A stretch of 53,504 nucleotides of DNA, taken from contig JAFAOS010000158.1 in NCBI GenBank assembly GCA_019247515.1, positions 1-53,504 on the forward strand, given 5' to 3'. Shown piece by piece: positions 16,148-24,875 of this stretch (positions are counted from its first letter, which is position 1; each line of letters starts with the position of its first letter). This DNA comes from Chloroflexota bacterium. Lineage in GTDB: Bacteria > Chloroflexota > UBA6077 > CF-72. Made by a program: the position numbers and the translations under genes. Below the pieces are notes generated by a model, which was not told where the DNA came from, ran no database searches, and worked only from the letters and a program-made list of their open reading frames with translations.

Positions 16148-16930
16148 GTGATCGATCACGTCGCGACGGCCGCCACTCTCGATGCCGCGGAGCGCGATCG
16201 GGCGGCCATTCGCCCACTCACCGACACGCTGCAGGGGCTGACCGTCGCCGACGCGTATGCGATTCAGGCCGCCTGGCTGCGCCGCAAGCTTGCCGCCAAT
16301 GCCGCGCTCGCCCTGGTTGGTCGGAAGGTGGGTCTGACCGCCCGAGCAATGCAAGAGCAGCTCGGCGTGAATGAGCCGGACTGCGGCTTCCTGCTGAATT
16401 CGATGCTGGTGCCGAACGCCGGCTCGATTCCGCGCGCCGAGCTGATCCTGCCCCGCGTCGAGCCCGAGATTGCGTTCTACCTGGCCGAGGACCTGCGCGG
16501 ACCCGACCTGACTGCCGCGGACATACTGGAGGCGACGCGAGCGGTCGCGCCGGCACTGGAGATCGTGGACAGCCGCATCGCCGACTGGAAGATCAAGCTG
16601 CAGGACACCATCGCGGACAACGGCTCGTCGGCGCGAGCCGTGATCGGTGCCGCGGTCTCGTTCGATCGCGCTCTGGACCTCGCGGCCGTCCAGGTCACGC
16701 TGCGGCGCGACGGCGAGGTCGTAGGCGAAGGCGCTGGCGCGGCCGTGCTCGGCCACCCGGCGGAGGCGGTCGCCTGGCTGGCGAACGCGCTGGCGGGCTT
16801 CGGCGAGGGTCTGAAAGCGAACGACGTGGTGCTGCCCGGCGCCATGTGCGCCTCAGTCTTCGCCAACGCCGGCGAGGTCTTCGAGGCCAGCTATACGGGG
16901 CTAGGCAGCGTCAGCGTTCGGTTCACCTGA
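16148..16930 (+). CDS. 2-keto-4-pentenoate hydratase family (MhpD-like)
   Basis: 260 aa from the GTG at 16148, which gives the usual family length; the frame is open 33 bp upstream. FAH-fold hydratase/decarboxylase pattern: GRKVGLTARAMQEQLGV, EPDCGFLLNSM, RVEPEIAFYLAEDL (ExE metal ligands), ALEIVDSRIADWKIKLQDTIADN. Such enzymes hydrate 2-hydroxypenta-2,4-dienoate from aromatic meta-cleavage to 4-hydroxy-2-oxovalerate. The partners here are distant: extradiol dioxygenase at 31725 and C-C hydrolase at 28276. The 3' end overlaps the convergent dppF-like gene by 8 bp. Confidence 0.88.
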   Translation: MIDHVATAATLDAAERDRAAIRPLTDTLQGLTVADAYAIQAAWLRRKLAANAALALVGRKVGLTARAMQEQLGVNEPDCGFLLNSMLVPNAGSIPRAELILPRVEPEIAFYLAEDLRGPDLTAADILEATRAVAPALEIVDSRIADWKIKLQDTIADNGSSARAVIGAAVSFDRALDLAAVQVTLRRDGEVVGEGAGAAVLGHPAEAVAWLANALAGFGEGLKANDVVLPGAMCASVFANAGEVFEASYTGLGSVSVRFT

Positions 16931-17939
16931 GTAGAGGGCCCTCACCCCGGCCCTCTCCCAGAGGGAGAGGGAGTGCGAGGTGGCATGCCGCCTCGTGCGA
17001 GGGCGCGAGTGATCTCAGCTCGGGTGACGCCTCGCGGCAGTGGTCTACGGCCCATGGGCAGCGGGGGTGAAAGTGGCAACCTGGCGGCGGAGACAGCGGG
17101 CTCGGCGGCTCGCCTTCCAGCCCGACCCGTTTGCGCTCGCGCCCGCGCCGCGGCTCCATTCTGGGTACGGCGCCGAGCAGGGCGCGCGTGTACGGGTGGC
17201 GTGGGGTGGTGAAGACGTCCTCCGTCGGGCCGTACTCCACAACGCGACCCAGGTACATGACCGCCAGACGGTCACACATGTGCCGCACGACGCGCATGTC
17301 ATGCGAGATGAACACGTAGGTCAATCCCAGGGCGGACTGGAGGTCCTTGAGCAGGTTCAGCACCTTGGCCTGAACGGATACGTCGAGGGCGGAGGTTGGC
17401 TCATCGGCGATCACGACACGCGGCCCACTGGCGATGGCTCGGGCAACCGCGATGCGCTGGCGCTGGCCGCCCGAAAACTCGTGCGCATAGCGCGAAGCCG
17501 ACTCCGCGGGAAGACCGACCCAGTTGAACAGCTCGCTCACGCGCCGCTGGCGCTCGGCTCGAGTGCCGAGTCCGTGGACGATCAGCGGGCGTTCGACGAT
17601 CTCGCCGGCGGTCATGCTCGGGTTCAGCGAGCTGTACGGGTCCTGAAAGATGACCTGGAGGTCACGGCGTAGCGCCATGCCTTGTCTGGACAGCGCGCCG
17701 CCCATGTAGCGCACTTCGCCGGCGCTCGGCTGCAGGAGGCCGAGCAGCAGTCGGGCCAGGGTCGACTTGCCGCAGCCCGACTCACCGACCAGTCCGAGGG
17801 TCTCGCCCTGGATGATCTCGAGGTTCACGCGGTCGACGGCGCGCAGATCGCGGCGGTGAAAGAGTCCGTCGCGGATGGTGAAGCTGCGGCTGACGCCGCG
17901 CGCTTCGAGCAGCGGTTCGCTTACGTGTGCAGGTAACAC
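16923..17939 (-). CDS. dppF: Peptide/nickel ABC transporter ATP-binding protein (DppF-like)
   Basis: 338 aa from a GTG at 17939, the only start codon near the conserved N-terminus; it overlaps the stop of the upstream ATPase gene by 19 bp. Walker [10 protein letters not shown], signature SGGQRQR, Walker [13 protein letters not shown], and the oligopeptide-family C-terminal [10 protein letters not shown] cysteine motif are present. The final residues ([12 protein letters not shown]) are encoded by a REP-like element and extend past the normal end. Last gene of the dipeptide operon. Confidence 0.93.
   Translation of the reverse strand: MLPAHVSEPLLEARGVSRSFTIRDGLFHRRDLRAVDRVNLEIIQGETLGLVGESGCGKSTLARLLLGLLQPSAGEVRYMGGALSRQGMALRRDLQVIFQDPYSSLNPSMTAGEIVERPLIVHGLGTRAERQRRVSELFNWVGLPAESASRYAHEFSGGQRQRIAVARAIASGPRVVIADEPTSALDVSVQAKVLNLLKDLQSALGLTYVFISHDMRVVRHMCDRLAVMYLGRVVEYGPTEDVFTTPRHPYTRALLGAVPRMEPRRGRERKRVGLEGEPPSPLSPPPGCHFHPRCPWAVDHCREASPELRSLAPSHEAACHLALPLPLGEGRGEGPLLR
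16939..16971. repeat. REP-like palindromic element
   Basis: CCCTCACCCC followed by the perfect 9-bp stem CCCTCTCCC/GGGAGAGGG (core 16951-16971). It sits just beyond the hydratase stop and inside the 3' end of the minus-strand ATPase gene. Could act as a bidirectional terminator or mRNA 3' stabiliser for the two convergent transcripts. Confidence 0.9.
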
Positions 17940-18895
17940 GCCACCTCTCTGCCGCCGCGGAACGCGCGCATGGCGGGTGGGTCGCCGGTGCAGACGGCCA
18001 TTGCGTGTGGACACCGCGGCGCGAAACGGCAGCCTGGGAGACTGGCGTCCGCGCGCGCCACGTCGCCGGGGATATCCACCAGCCGCGCGGATTTGACGGT
18101 GAGATCCGGAATTGCGCCCATCAAGCCGCGCGTATACGGGTGGAGCTGCTCGTCGAACAGGTCATCCACTCCGGCCGCCTCGGCGATCCGCCCCGCGTAC
18201 ATGACGTACACGCGGTCGCAGTTCTCGGCCACGATGCCCAGGTCATGCGTGATGAGCAGGATGGCGGTGCCGGTTTCACGCCGCAGATCGTCCAGCAATG
18301 CCAGGATCTGGTCCTGGACGGTCACGTCCAGCGCGGTTGTCGGCTCGTCGGCGATGAGCAGACGGGGTTGGCACAGCAGCGCCATCGCGATCATCACGCG
18401 CTGCCGCATGCCGCCACTGAGCTCGAACGAATACTGAGACATCACCCGCGGGGCGTGCGGCATGCGCACCAGCTCGAGCATGCGGCGCGCTTCCGCCGCG
18501 GCGGCCGAGCCACGGACCGAACGGTGAGCCGCCAGGACCTCGGTCATCTGGCTGCCGATGGTGAACGACGGATCGAGCGAGGTCATCGGCTCCTGGAACA
18601 CCATCGAAATGCCCTCGCCGCGCAGTCGGCGAAGCTGGTCGGGACCGAGGCGCAGCAGGTCCTGGCCCTCGAACTGGATTTCGCCGCCGCTCACTTTGCC
18701 AGGGGGCGAAGGAATCAGCCCGAGAACCGACAGCGCGGTCACCGACTTGCCGCACCCGGTTTCGCCCACCAGTCCGACTGTTTCGGCGGGCCAGATGTCC
18801 AGGTTGACGCCATCCACGGCTCGGCTGACGCGTCCATCGGAGACGAACTCCACCACCAGGTCGCGGATGCGGAGCAGCGATTCCGACGTGTTCAT
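17921..18895 (-). CDS. dppD: Peptide/nickel ABC transporter ATP-binding protein (DppD-like)
   Basis: 324 aa from the ATG at 18895, which overlaps the permease stop by 4 bp (ATGA). Walker [11 protein letters not shown]-loop [14 protein letters not shown], signature LSGGMRQR, Walker [13 protein letters not shown], and the family C-terminal zinc/iron-like motif [14 protein letters not shown]. Forms a heterodimer with the product of 16923-17939 in dipeptide-type importers. Longer upstream extension is antisense noise. Confidence 0.95.
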   Translation of the reverse strand: MNTSESLLRIRDLVVEFVSDGRVSRAVDGVNLDIWPAETVGLVGETGCGKSVTALSVLGLIPSPPGKVSGGEIQFEGQDLLRLGPDQLRRLRGEGISMVFQEPMTSLDPSFTIGSQMTEVLAAHRSVRGSAAAAEARRMLELVRMPHAPRVMSQYSFELSGGMRQRVMIAMALLCQPRLLIADEPTTALDVTVQDQILALLDDLRRETGTAILLITHDLGIVAENCDRVYVMYAGRIAEAAGVDDLFDEQLHPYTRGLMGAIPDLTVKSARLVDIPGDVARADASLPGCRFAPRCPHAMAVCTGDPPAMRAFRGGREVACYLHT

Positions 18896-19818
18896 GAGCG
18901 CATGCGCGGATCGAGGGCATCGCGCAGCCCATCGCCAACCAGGTTGAAGCCGATGACGACGAGCGTGATCGCCAGGCCGGGAATCAGCGTGACGTGGATC
19001 GATTGGAACATGTACTCGCGCGCGTTGGAGAGCATCGATCCCCACTCGGGCGTGGGCGGCACCACGCCCAGACCCAGGAAATTCAATCCGGAGGCGACCA
19101 GCAAGACCGTTGCCATGCGGAGCGTCGTCTGGACGATGATTGGCGCCGTGGTATTGGGCAGGATGTAACGCGACAGAATCGAGAAGTGCGACTCGCCGAT
19201 GGCCCGCGCGGCTTCGACGTAGTCCGTTTCGCGAATGCCCAGGACAAGTCCACGCACGAGCCGAGCGAACTGGGGAACCGACACGGCGCCGACCGCCAGG
19301 ACGATGCTGAACAGGCCATTGCCCAGGATGGCCACGATGCTGATCGCCAGCAGGATGCTGGGAAACGCCAGGAGCACGTCGGCGACGCGCATGCTGGCTT
19401 CGTCGAGCGGTCCACCGAAGTAGCCCGAGACCAGGCCCCATACCACGCCGACACAGAGCGAGAATGCCACCGCGGTGACCTGGATCTCGAGGGAGCTGCG
19501 CGCACCGTACAGGAGCCGGCTGAGCAGGTCGCGCCCGAGCTCATCGGTGCCCAGCCAGTGAGCCGCCGACGGGGGTTGGAGCTTGAGCACGAGCTGGCCG
19601 TCGAGCGGGTCGTACGGCGCGAGCAAGTTGGCGAAGAGCGCCATCGCCACGTAGACGGCAATGATGCCGAGGCCGATGACCGCGCCGCGGTTGCGTCGGA
19701 AGCGCCGCCAGGTGGTGCTGGCGGAGCCGCGCGGGACCAGGGCGACCGGTGACGCGATGGACGTCGTTTCGGAGGTGATGGCGGCCGGGGCGGAGGCCCC
19801 ACCAGGGTCGGTCAGCAT
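18892..19818 (-). CDS. dppC: Peptide ABC transporter permease (DppC-like)
   Basis: 308 aa with an N-terminal cytoplasmic tail, a first TM at about 48-68, then the large periplasmic loop with HWLGTDELGRDLLSRLLYGAR that marks DppC/OppC proteins, and five further TMs. The EAA loop is EAARAIGESHFSILSRYILPN. Starts 6 bp after the DppB stop. Confidence 0.95.
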   Translation of the reverse strand: MLTDPGGASAPAAITSETTSIASPVALVPRGSASTTWRRFRRNRGAVIGLGIIAVYVAMALFANLLAPYDPLDGQLVLKLQPPSAAHWLGTDELGRDLLSRLLYGARSSLEIQVTAVAFSLCVGVVWGLVSGYFGGPLDEASMRVADVLLAFPSILLAISIVAILGNGLFSIVLAVGAVSVPQFARLVRGLVLGIRETDYVEAARAIGESHFSILSRYILPNTTAPIIVQTTLRMATVLLVASGLNFLGLGVVPPTPEWGSMLSNAREYMFQSIHVTLIPGLAITLVVIGFNLVGDGLRDALDPRMRS

Positions 19819-19824
19819 GTGGAG

Positions 19825-20742
19825 TCAGTAGCGGATCCTCGGGTTTACTAACCCGTACACCAGGTCCGTGAACAGGTTGACGAGAACGAACAGGCTGGCG
19901 ATGACCAGCATGCCACCCTGGACGACGGGGTAGTCGCGATTGAAGATCGCGTTGACCATCAGCATGCCGACGCCGGGCAGGGCGAAGACCGACTCGACGG
20001 TGACCGCTCCGCCCAGCAGGAATCCGAACTCGAGCCCGATGACGGTGATGACCGGATTCAGCGCATTCCGCAGCGCGTGCTTGTAGATGATGAGCTGCTC
20101 CGAGACACCGTTGGCGCGCAAGGTCCGCAAGTAGTCCTGGCGGATGACGTCCAGGATCGAGGCGCGCGTCATGCGGGCGATCACCGCCGCACCGGAGGCG
20201 CCGAGCACGATCGCGGGCAGGATCAGGTGCTGTGGCGTGCCGCTGCCGCCCGCGGGCAGCCAGTGGAGCATGCCCGCAAAGACCACCAGCAACAGCAGGC
20301 CAAGCCAGAAACCCGGCAGCGAAATGCCGGCCAGGGACGTGACCATGATGCCGGTGTCGAGCCAGGAGTTGTGGTGGGTCGCGGCCATGACTCCGGCGAA
20401 GATGCCGAGCGTGGTCGCCAGGGCCATGCTCGCCAGCGTGAGCTGAATGGTGAGCTGCAGGCGCGTGAACAGGGTGCGGGCGACCGGGTCGCGGGTGCGG
20501 ATGGAGATACCCAGGTCGCCCTGGAGCGCATGACTGACGTACGTGAGGTACTGAACGGGCAGGGGCTGGTCCAGTCCGTACTCCTGGCGAATACCGTCGA
20601 GGTCCGCCTGGGTGGCCCCGACACCGGCGAGCACCACGGCCGGATCGCCCGGAATGAAGCGGAGGAGGGCGAAGGACACGATCGAGACGCCCACCACCAC
20701 CGGGATGAGGTACAGGATCCGACGCAGGGCGTAGACTAACAA
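19825..20742 (-). CDS. dppB: Peptide ABC transporter permease (DppB-like)
   Basis: 305 aa, six TM segments. Starts at TTG (20742) with LVYALRRILYLIPVVVGVS, the usual DppB opening; no strong ribosome-binding site. GDPAVVLAGVGATQADLDGIRQEYGLD is the characteristic periplasmic loop and LRTLRANGVSEQLIIYKHALRNALNP the ATPase-docking loop. Lies 22 bp after the amidohydrolase stop, within the operon. Confidence 0.94.
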   Translation of the reverse strand: MLVYALRRILYLIPVVVGVSIVSFALLRFIPGDPAVVLAGVGATQADLDGIRQEYGLDQPLPVQYLTYVSHALQGDLGISIRTRDPVARTLFTRLQLTIQLTLASMALATTLGIFAGVMAATHHNSWLDTGIMVTSLAGISLPGFWLGLLLLVVFAGMLHWLPAGGSGTPQHLILPAIVLGASGAAVIARMTRASILDVIRQDYLRTLRANGVSEQLIIYKHALRNALNPVITVIGLEFGFLLGGAVTVESVFALPGVGMLMVNAIFNRDYPVVQGGMLVIASLFVLVNLFTDLVYGLVNPRIRY

Positions 20743-20764
20743 CGTTCGAGTTGCCGGCCCTCGT

Positions 20765-22123
20765 TCACCGTGATCCTGCCGCCGCCAGGAACTCGGCTTC
20801 GGGCGACCGGACGGATGCCGGTGGGACCTTGTACGTCGTGCCGCCGCGCATCACGAAGTCCACCCGCGACATGGCCGTGATATCCCGCAGCGGGTCGCCA
20901 TCGACGGCGATGATGTCCGCCTCTTTACCCGCCACCAGGCTGCCTGTCGCGTCGTCGACCCGGATCCACTTCGCCGCCAGGCCGGTCGCCGAGGCGATCG
21001 CTTCCAGGACCGGCACGCCGGCTTTGACGTGCAGCTGGATGCCGTGCCCCAGGTCGTCGATCGGCCCCGGTCGTCCACCACCGTCGGAGCCCATCAACAG
21101 CACCACTCCGGCGCGATACAGCTCGCCGACGAGCTCCACGCGTCGGTTGAAGCTGTCGAAACGGTGCTCCCACACTTTCAGCTCGGCACGTGGAATCCGG
21201 TCAATGCGGGGGAATGGCGGCACCAGGCAGGTCAATTTCGAATAGCGCGCCTGCCACTCGTCGAGGTCGTCGGTCGTGAGTCCATCGAGGCGGCCAGGGC
21301 TCGTCTCCACCCAGCGGCCGTAGACCTGCACCGTCGGCACCACCGGAACGTTCTGGTCGCGGATGCGGGCGGCGACGTCCGCGTCGAAGTATTCGCGGTT
21401 GTCCTCGAGCACAAATGTCGCGTGCTCCAGCATCTGCACGCCGGCGTCCAGGCAACGCACGATGCCCTCGGTGCCGTGGACGTGGGCCGTCGCGTAGCTG
21501 TCGTGCTGCACGGCTTCTCTGGCCGCGGAGGCCAGCTCGTCCACCGTGAACGTCGCCCGATGCCGCACGGTTCCGACGGTGCCGCCACCGGTGGCCGTCA
21601 GCTTGATGAACGTCGCCCCATTTTTGAAGCGGTCGCGCACCTCGCGCCGCACCGCGTCCGGGCCGTCGGCTTCGCCGCCGCCGGACCAGCCGTGGCCGCC
21701 GGTCGAACACACGATGGCACCGGCGATCACCAGGCGGGGTCCAGCGACCACGCCGGCGTCGACGGCGGCCTTCAGCGCGTACGCCGTGTTGCGCGGTGAA
21801 CCTGTATTGCGGATGGTGGTCACGCCCGACAGCAGCGCGCGGCGCAGCGCTTCGGTGGCGAACAGAACGCGCGATTCGTCGGCCCACGGCGCGTTGCTAT
21901 TCTCCGCGTACGACACCGGGTGGGCGTGGCAGTCGATCAGACCTGGCAGCAGCGTGCGCTCGCCAAGGTCGATCAGCTGGTGGGTGCCGTTGGTCTCCAC
22001 GGGCGGCGCGTCGCGTGAGGGACCGGCGTAGACGATGGTTGTGCCGTCGACGTGGACGTCGGCGGGTCCGCTGCCGGGCTGGCCAGTGCCGTCGATCAGG
22101 TTCGCAGCTTTCAGAACGATCAC
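20765..22123 (-). CDS. Amidohydrolase, imidazolonepropionase / prolidase-like
   Basis: 452 aa, GTG start 6 bp after the binding-protein stop. Metal-site motifs: IDCHAHPVSY (HxH), a lysine in FIKLTATGGG, ATAHVHGTEG, QMLEHATFV and the final Asp in LLMGSDGGGR. This subgroup hydrolyses cyclic amides, Xaa-Pro dipeptides or organophosphonates. Its place between the dipeptide binding protein and the permeases suggests that the imported compound, perhaps a cyclic dipeptide or a blocked peptide, is its substrate. That is inference. Confidence 0.88.
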   Translation of the reverse strand: MIVLKAANLIDGTGQPGSGPADVHVDGTTIVYAGPSRDAPPVETNGTHQLIDLGERTLLPGLIDCHAHPVSYAENSNAPWADESRVLFATEALRRALLSGVTTIRNTGSPRNTAYALKAAVDAGVVAGPRLVIAGAIVCSTGGHGWSGGGEADGPDAVRREVRDRFKNGATFIKLTATGGGTVGTVRHRATFTVDELASAAREAVQHDSYATAHVHGTEGIVRCLDAGVQMLEHATFVLEDNREYFDADVAARIRDQNVPVVPTVQVYGRWVETSPGRLDGLTTDDLDEWQARYSKLTCLVPPFPRIDRIPRAELKVWEHRFDSFNRRVELVGELYRAGVVLLMGSDGGGRPGPIDDLGHGIQLHVKAGVPVLEAIASATGLAAKWIRVDDATGSLVAGKEADIIAVDGDPLRDITAMSRVDFVMRGGTTYKVPPASVRSPEAEFLAAAGSR

Positions 22124-22129
22124 GTGGAT

Positions 22130-23746
22130 TCAGGCCTCCAGCCAGGTGTGTTCGTCGACGGTGACCAGCTCGCTTGGGAAGATCAGCGGGTTGTGCAGCT
22201 TTTTGAGATGGCCGGTTGTTTCGGTGCTGGCCACGCCCCAGATGCTAGGGGCGTCCACCGAAATCATCTGCTGCGCCTGGGTCAGCAGGTTTTGCCGCGC
22301 GGCGTCGTCCAGGGTGTTGCCCGCCTGGGCGACGAGCTGATCGATGGCCGCGTCGCAGAAACCGTGCACGTTCTGACCGTTCGGGGCAAACGCATTGCAA
22401 TTCCAGCGTTGCTGGAACAGGCTCGCCGCCGTGTTGCCGTTCCAACCGTCGAGCCACATTTCCATCGGCGTCTGGTCTGGAGGTTGTCTGACCAGCTCCA
22501 GGTAACGCGCCCACTCGACAATGTTGATGTTCGTGGTGACGTTGACGGCCTTCAGGTATTGTTGGACGGCCTGCATCAGCTCGAAGTCCTTGAAGTACCG
22601 GCCCCTGGTGCCAGTGAGCGAGGTGGTGAATCCACCCCCCAAACCGGCATCCGCCAGCATCTGTCTGGCTTTGTCCCGATCGTAGGTGTAGCCGGTAACT
22701 GGCGCGTAGTTGAGCGCGGCCTGCGGCACGGCGCCCTGCATCACCTGCGCCAGACCGGAGTAGACGTTGTTGACAATCGCGTCGCGGTCGATCGCGTAGT
22801 TGAGCGCCTGGCGGACTTTGACGTTGTCGAACGGGCTCCTGGTGTTGTTCATGCCGAGCATGAGGTTCAGGGTTGTCGCCCGGCTCACGATGTTGATGTT
22901 CGAATCGTTCTGGAGCTGACTGATGAGCTCGGGGGTGATTGGCGTGGCGAGCTGGACCTCGCCGGTTTGCAGCGCGAGCGCGCGGGTCGTGTCCTCGCTA
23001 ATCGGTCGCATGGTGACCTGGTCGAGGTAGGCTTTATCGCCAAAGTAGTCGTCGTTGCGAACAACGCTGATGCTGACGCCCGGCACCCATTCTTTGAACT
23101 TGAACGGACCGGTGCCCACCGGATTCTTGAGGTAGTCCTTGCCGAGCTTCTGGTGCTGGGTGGGACTCACGATGCCCACCTCTCCGCTGAGTCGATTCAG
23201 GAAGAAGGCGTCGATGCCCTTCGTCTTGAACTGGACGGTGGAGTCGTCAACGCTCTCCACGCTGGCGAGATACGGCAGCCAGTCACCGGCGCGGCGGACC
23301 TTCTCCGAGTTGACCAGGTAGCGGTCAAAGGTGTACTTGACGGCGGCGGCGTTGAACGGGGTTCCGTCGTGGAACTTGACGCCCTGACGCAGCTTGAAGG
23401 TCCAGGTATCGTCGGCCACGGTCCAGCTTTCGGCCAGGTCCGGCTGGATCTTCTGGTCGGGGGTGAGGAAGACGAGGCCATTGTACATCAGCATTTCGGC
23501 GGCGATGGATGGCGTGCCGCCCGTATTGGCGGGGTCGGTGTCGACGGGCTCGGCGCTGAGGGCGATGGTGAGGGCGCCGCCGCGCACGCCGGGCTGGCTG
23601 GCGGCGGCCTGCGTCGGAGCCTGGGTGGTGCCAGCCGATGGCGCCCGACACGCCGCCAGAAGGGCCGCGGCCGAGCTCACCGCGAGCGCGCCTCCCAGAA
23701 CGAACTGTCGTCGAGTCAGCGAGCGTCGAGGCGCCTTGTGTTCCAC
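22130..23746 (-). CDS. Peptide ABC transporter substrate-binding lipoprotein
   Basis: 538 aa, GTG start at 23746 with AGGGAG upstream. The N-terminus combines a twin-arginine-like motif (TRRQFVLGG) with a lipobox (LLAAC, Cys about 34). SBP_bac_5 fold: GGALTIALSAEPVDTDPAN, LVFLTPDQKIQPDLAESW, LRQGVKFHDGTPFNAAAVKYTFDRY, GTGPFKFKEW. First gene of the dipeptide operon and divergent from pyrD. Confidence 0.94.
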   Translation of the reverse strand: MEHKAPRRSLTRRQFVLGGALAVSSAAALLAACRAPSAGTTQAPTQAAASQPGVRGGALTIALSAEPVDTDPANTGGTPSIAAEMLMYNGLVFLTPDQKIQPDLAESWTVADDTWTFKLRQGVKFHDGTPFNAAAVKYTFDRYLVNSEKVRRAGDWLPYLASVESVDDSTVQFKTKGIDAFFLNRLSGEVGIVSPTQHQKLGKDYLKNPVGTGPFKFKEWVPGVSISVVRNDDYFGDKAYLDQVTMRPISEDTTRALALQTGEVQLATPITPELISQLQNDSNINIVSRATTLNLMLGMNNTRSPFDNVKVRQALNYAIDRDAIVNNVYSGLAQVMQGAVPQAALNYAPVTGYTYDRDKARQMLADAGLGGGFTTSLTGTRGRYFKDFELMQAVQQYLKAVNVTTNINIVEWARYLELVRQPPDQTPMEMWLDGWNGNTAASLFQQRWNCNAFAPNGQNVHGFCDAAIDQLVAQAGNTLDDAARQNLLTQAQQMISVDAPSIWGVASTETTGHLKKLHNPLIFPSELVTVDEHTWLEA

Positions 23747-23810
23747 GGTGACTACTCCCTGCCGATGCCCGGCGCGCCATTGTAGACCGACCCCTCATAA
23801 TCTGAAGGCC

Positions 23811-24875
23811 GTGGCCCGCCTGTACGAGTCGCTCGTGCGTCCGCTGCTCTTTCGTCTCAGCGCCGACCGTGCCCACGATCTCGCCCGTTTTGCGCTCGGC
23901 GGGCCGCCCCAGCCCTGGGCGGTAGTGGGTGCGACCGCGCGTCGCGACAACCCGCGCCTGAACACCCGACTGGGCGACGTGCCGCTGGCGAGTCCGTTTG
24001 GTCTGGCGCCCGGCTTTGACAAGAACGCGGAGATGCTTCCCAGTCTGGCCCAACTCGGGTTCGGGTACCTGGTCGTCGGCTCAATCACCCGCGAGCCGCG
24101 GTCTGGCAATCCGTTCCCGCGCCTGGTGCGCTATCCGGAGCGCTGGTCGATCGCCAACTCGATGGGGCTGCCGAATCGGGGACTGGCCGAAGCAGTGGCG
24201 GCGCTGCGTCGACCCCGACCGGTGAATTGGCCGCCGATCATTGCCAGCGTGGCCGGGTTCACCAGCGACGAGCTGGTCGAGGCCGCGGCTGCCGTGGAGC
24301 CGAACGTCGCCGCGGTGGAAATCGGCCTGGTGTGTCCCAATACCACCGAGACCGAGCGCCTGGAGGAGCTCAGGATCTTTTCGGCGCTCGCCGAAGGGCT
24401 GGTCCAGCGGATACGCAAGCCGCTGTATATCAAGCTGCCGCCGCACCACTCTGAGGTCGACCGCGAGCGCATTTTTCGCATGCTCAACGTCTGCATGCGG
24501 GTCGGCATCCACGGCGTGAGCCTGAGCGGGACGCGACCGATCGTCGAGCCGGGGCTGGGGATGGGGCGCGGGTCGCTCGCGGGACGCGACGTCTACGCGG
24601 ATTCGCTGCGCATCGTGCAGGACGTGGTCCGCTACACACGCCGCCAACTGGTCGTGCGCGCCGCGGGCGGAGTGTTCACTGGTGAGCACGCGCTGCAGAT
24701 GCTCGCGGCGGGCGCCGCCAGCGTGGAGGTGTACTCGGCCTTCATCTATCGCGGCTGGGGCGTCGCGGGCGACCTGAAGCGCGAGCTCTTGCAGGCGCTG
24801 GACCGTCGGCGGCTGGCGTCAGTCCGCGAGCTGGCTTTCGAGGCTGTCACCGCGGCGAAACTGTCCGCGGTGTGA
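23811..24875 (+). CDS. pyrD: Dihydroorotate dehydrogenase-like FMN enzyme
   Basis: 354 aa from the GTG at 23811; the open frame upstream is antisense to the binding protein. Class-2-like layout: short N-terminal membrane-associating helices (YESLVRPLLFRLSADRAHDLARFAL), then GLAPGFDKNAEM, LGFGYLVVGSITREPRSGNPFPRL and the C-terminal GGVFTGEHALQMLAAGA and YSAFIYRGW. The catalytic base position reads VCPNT (C175). Class 2 enzymes use Ser there and class 1 use Cys. The loop normally NTT is also unusual (LSGTRPI). So it may be pyrD or a diverged oxidoreductase. The stop overlaps the next start (GTGA). Confidence 0.75.
   Translation: MARLYESLVRPLLFRLSADRAHDLARFALGGPPQPWAVVGATARRDNPRLNTRLGDVPLASPFGLAPGFDKNAEMLPSLAQLGFGYLVVGSITREPRSGNPFPRLVRYPERWSIANSMGLPNRGLAEAVAALRRPRPVNWPPIIASVAGFTSDELVEAAAAVEPNVAAVEIGLVCPNTTETERLEELRIFSALAEGLVQRIRKPLYIKLPPHHSEVDRERIFRMLNVCMRVGIHGVSLSGTRPIVEPGLGMGRGSLAGRDVYADSLRIVQDVVRYTRRQLVVRAAGGVFTGEHALQMLAAGAASVEVYSAFIYRGWGVAGDLKRELLQALDRRRLASVRELAFEAVTAAKLSAV

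Noticed and set aside
22052..23785. 577-codon plus-strand open frame
   Set aside because: Antisense to the dipeptide-binding protein, which has a signal peptide, lipobox and SBP motifs; the antisense frame shows none.
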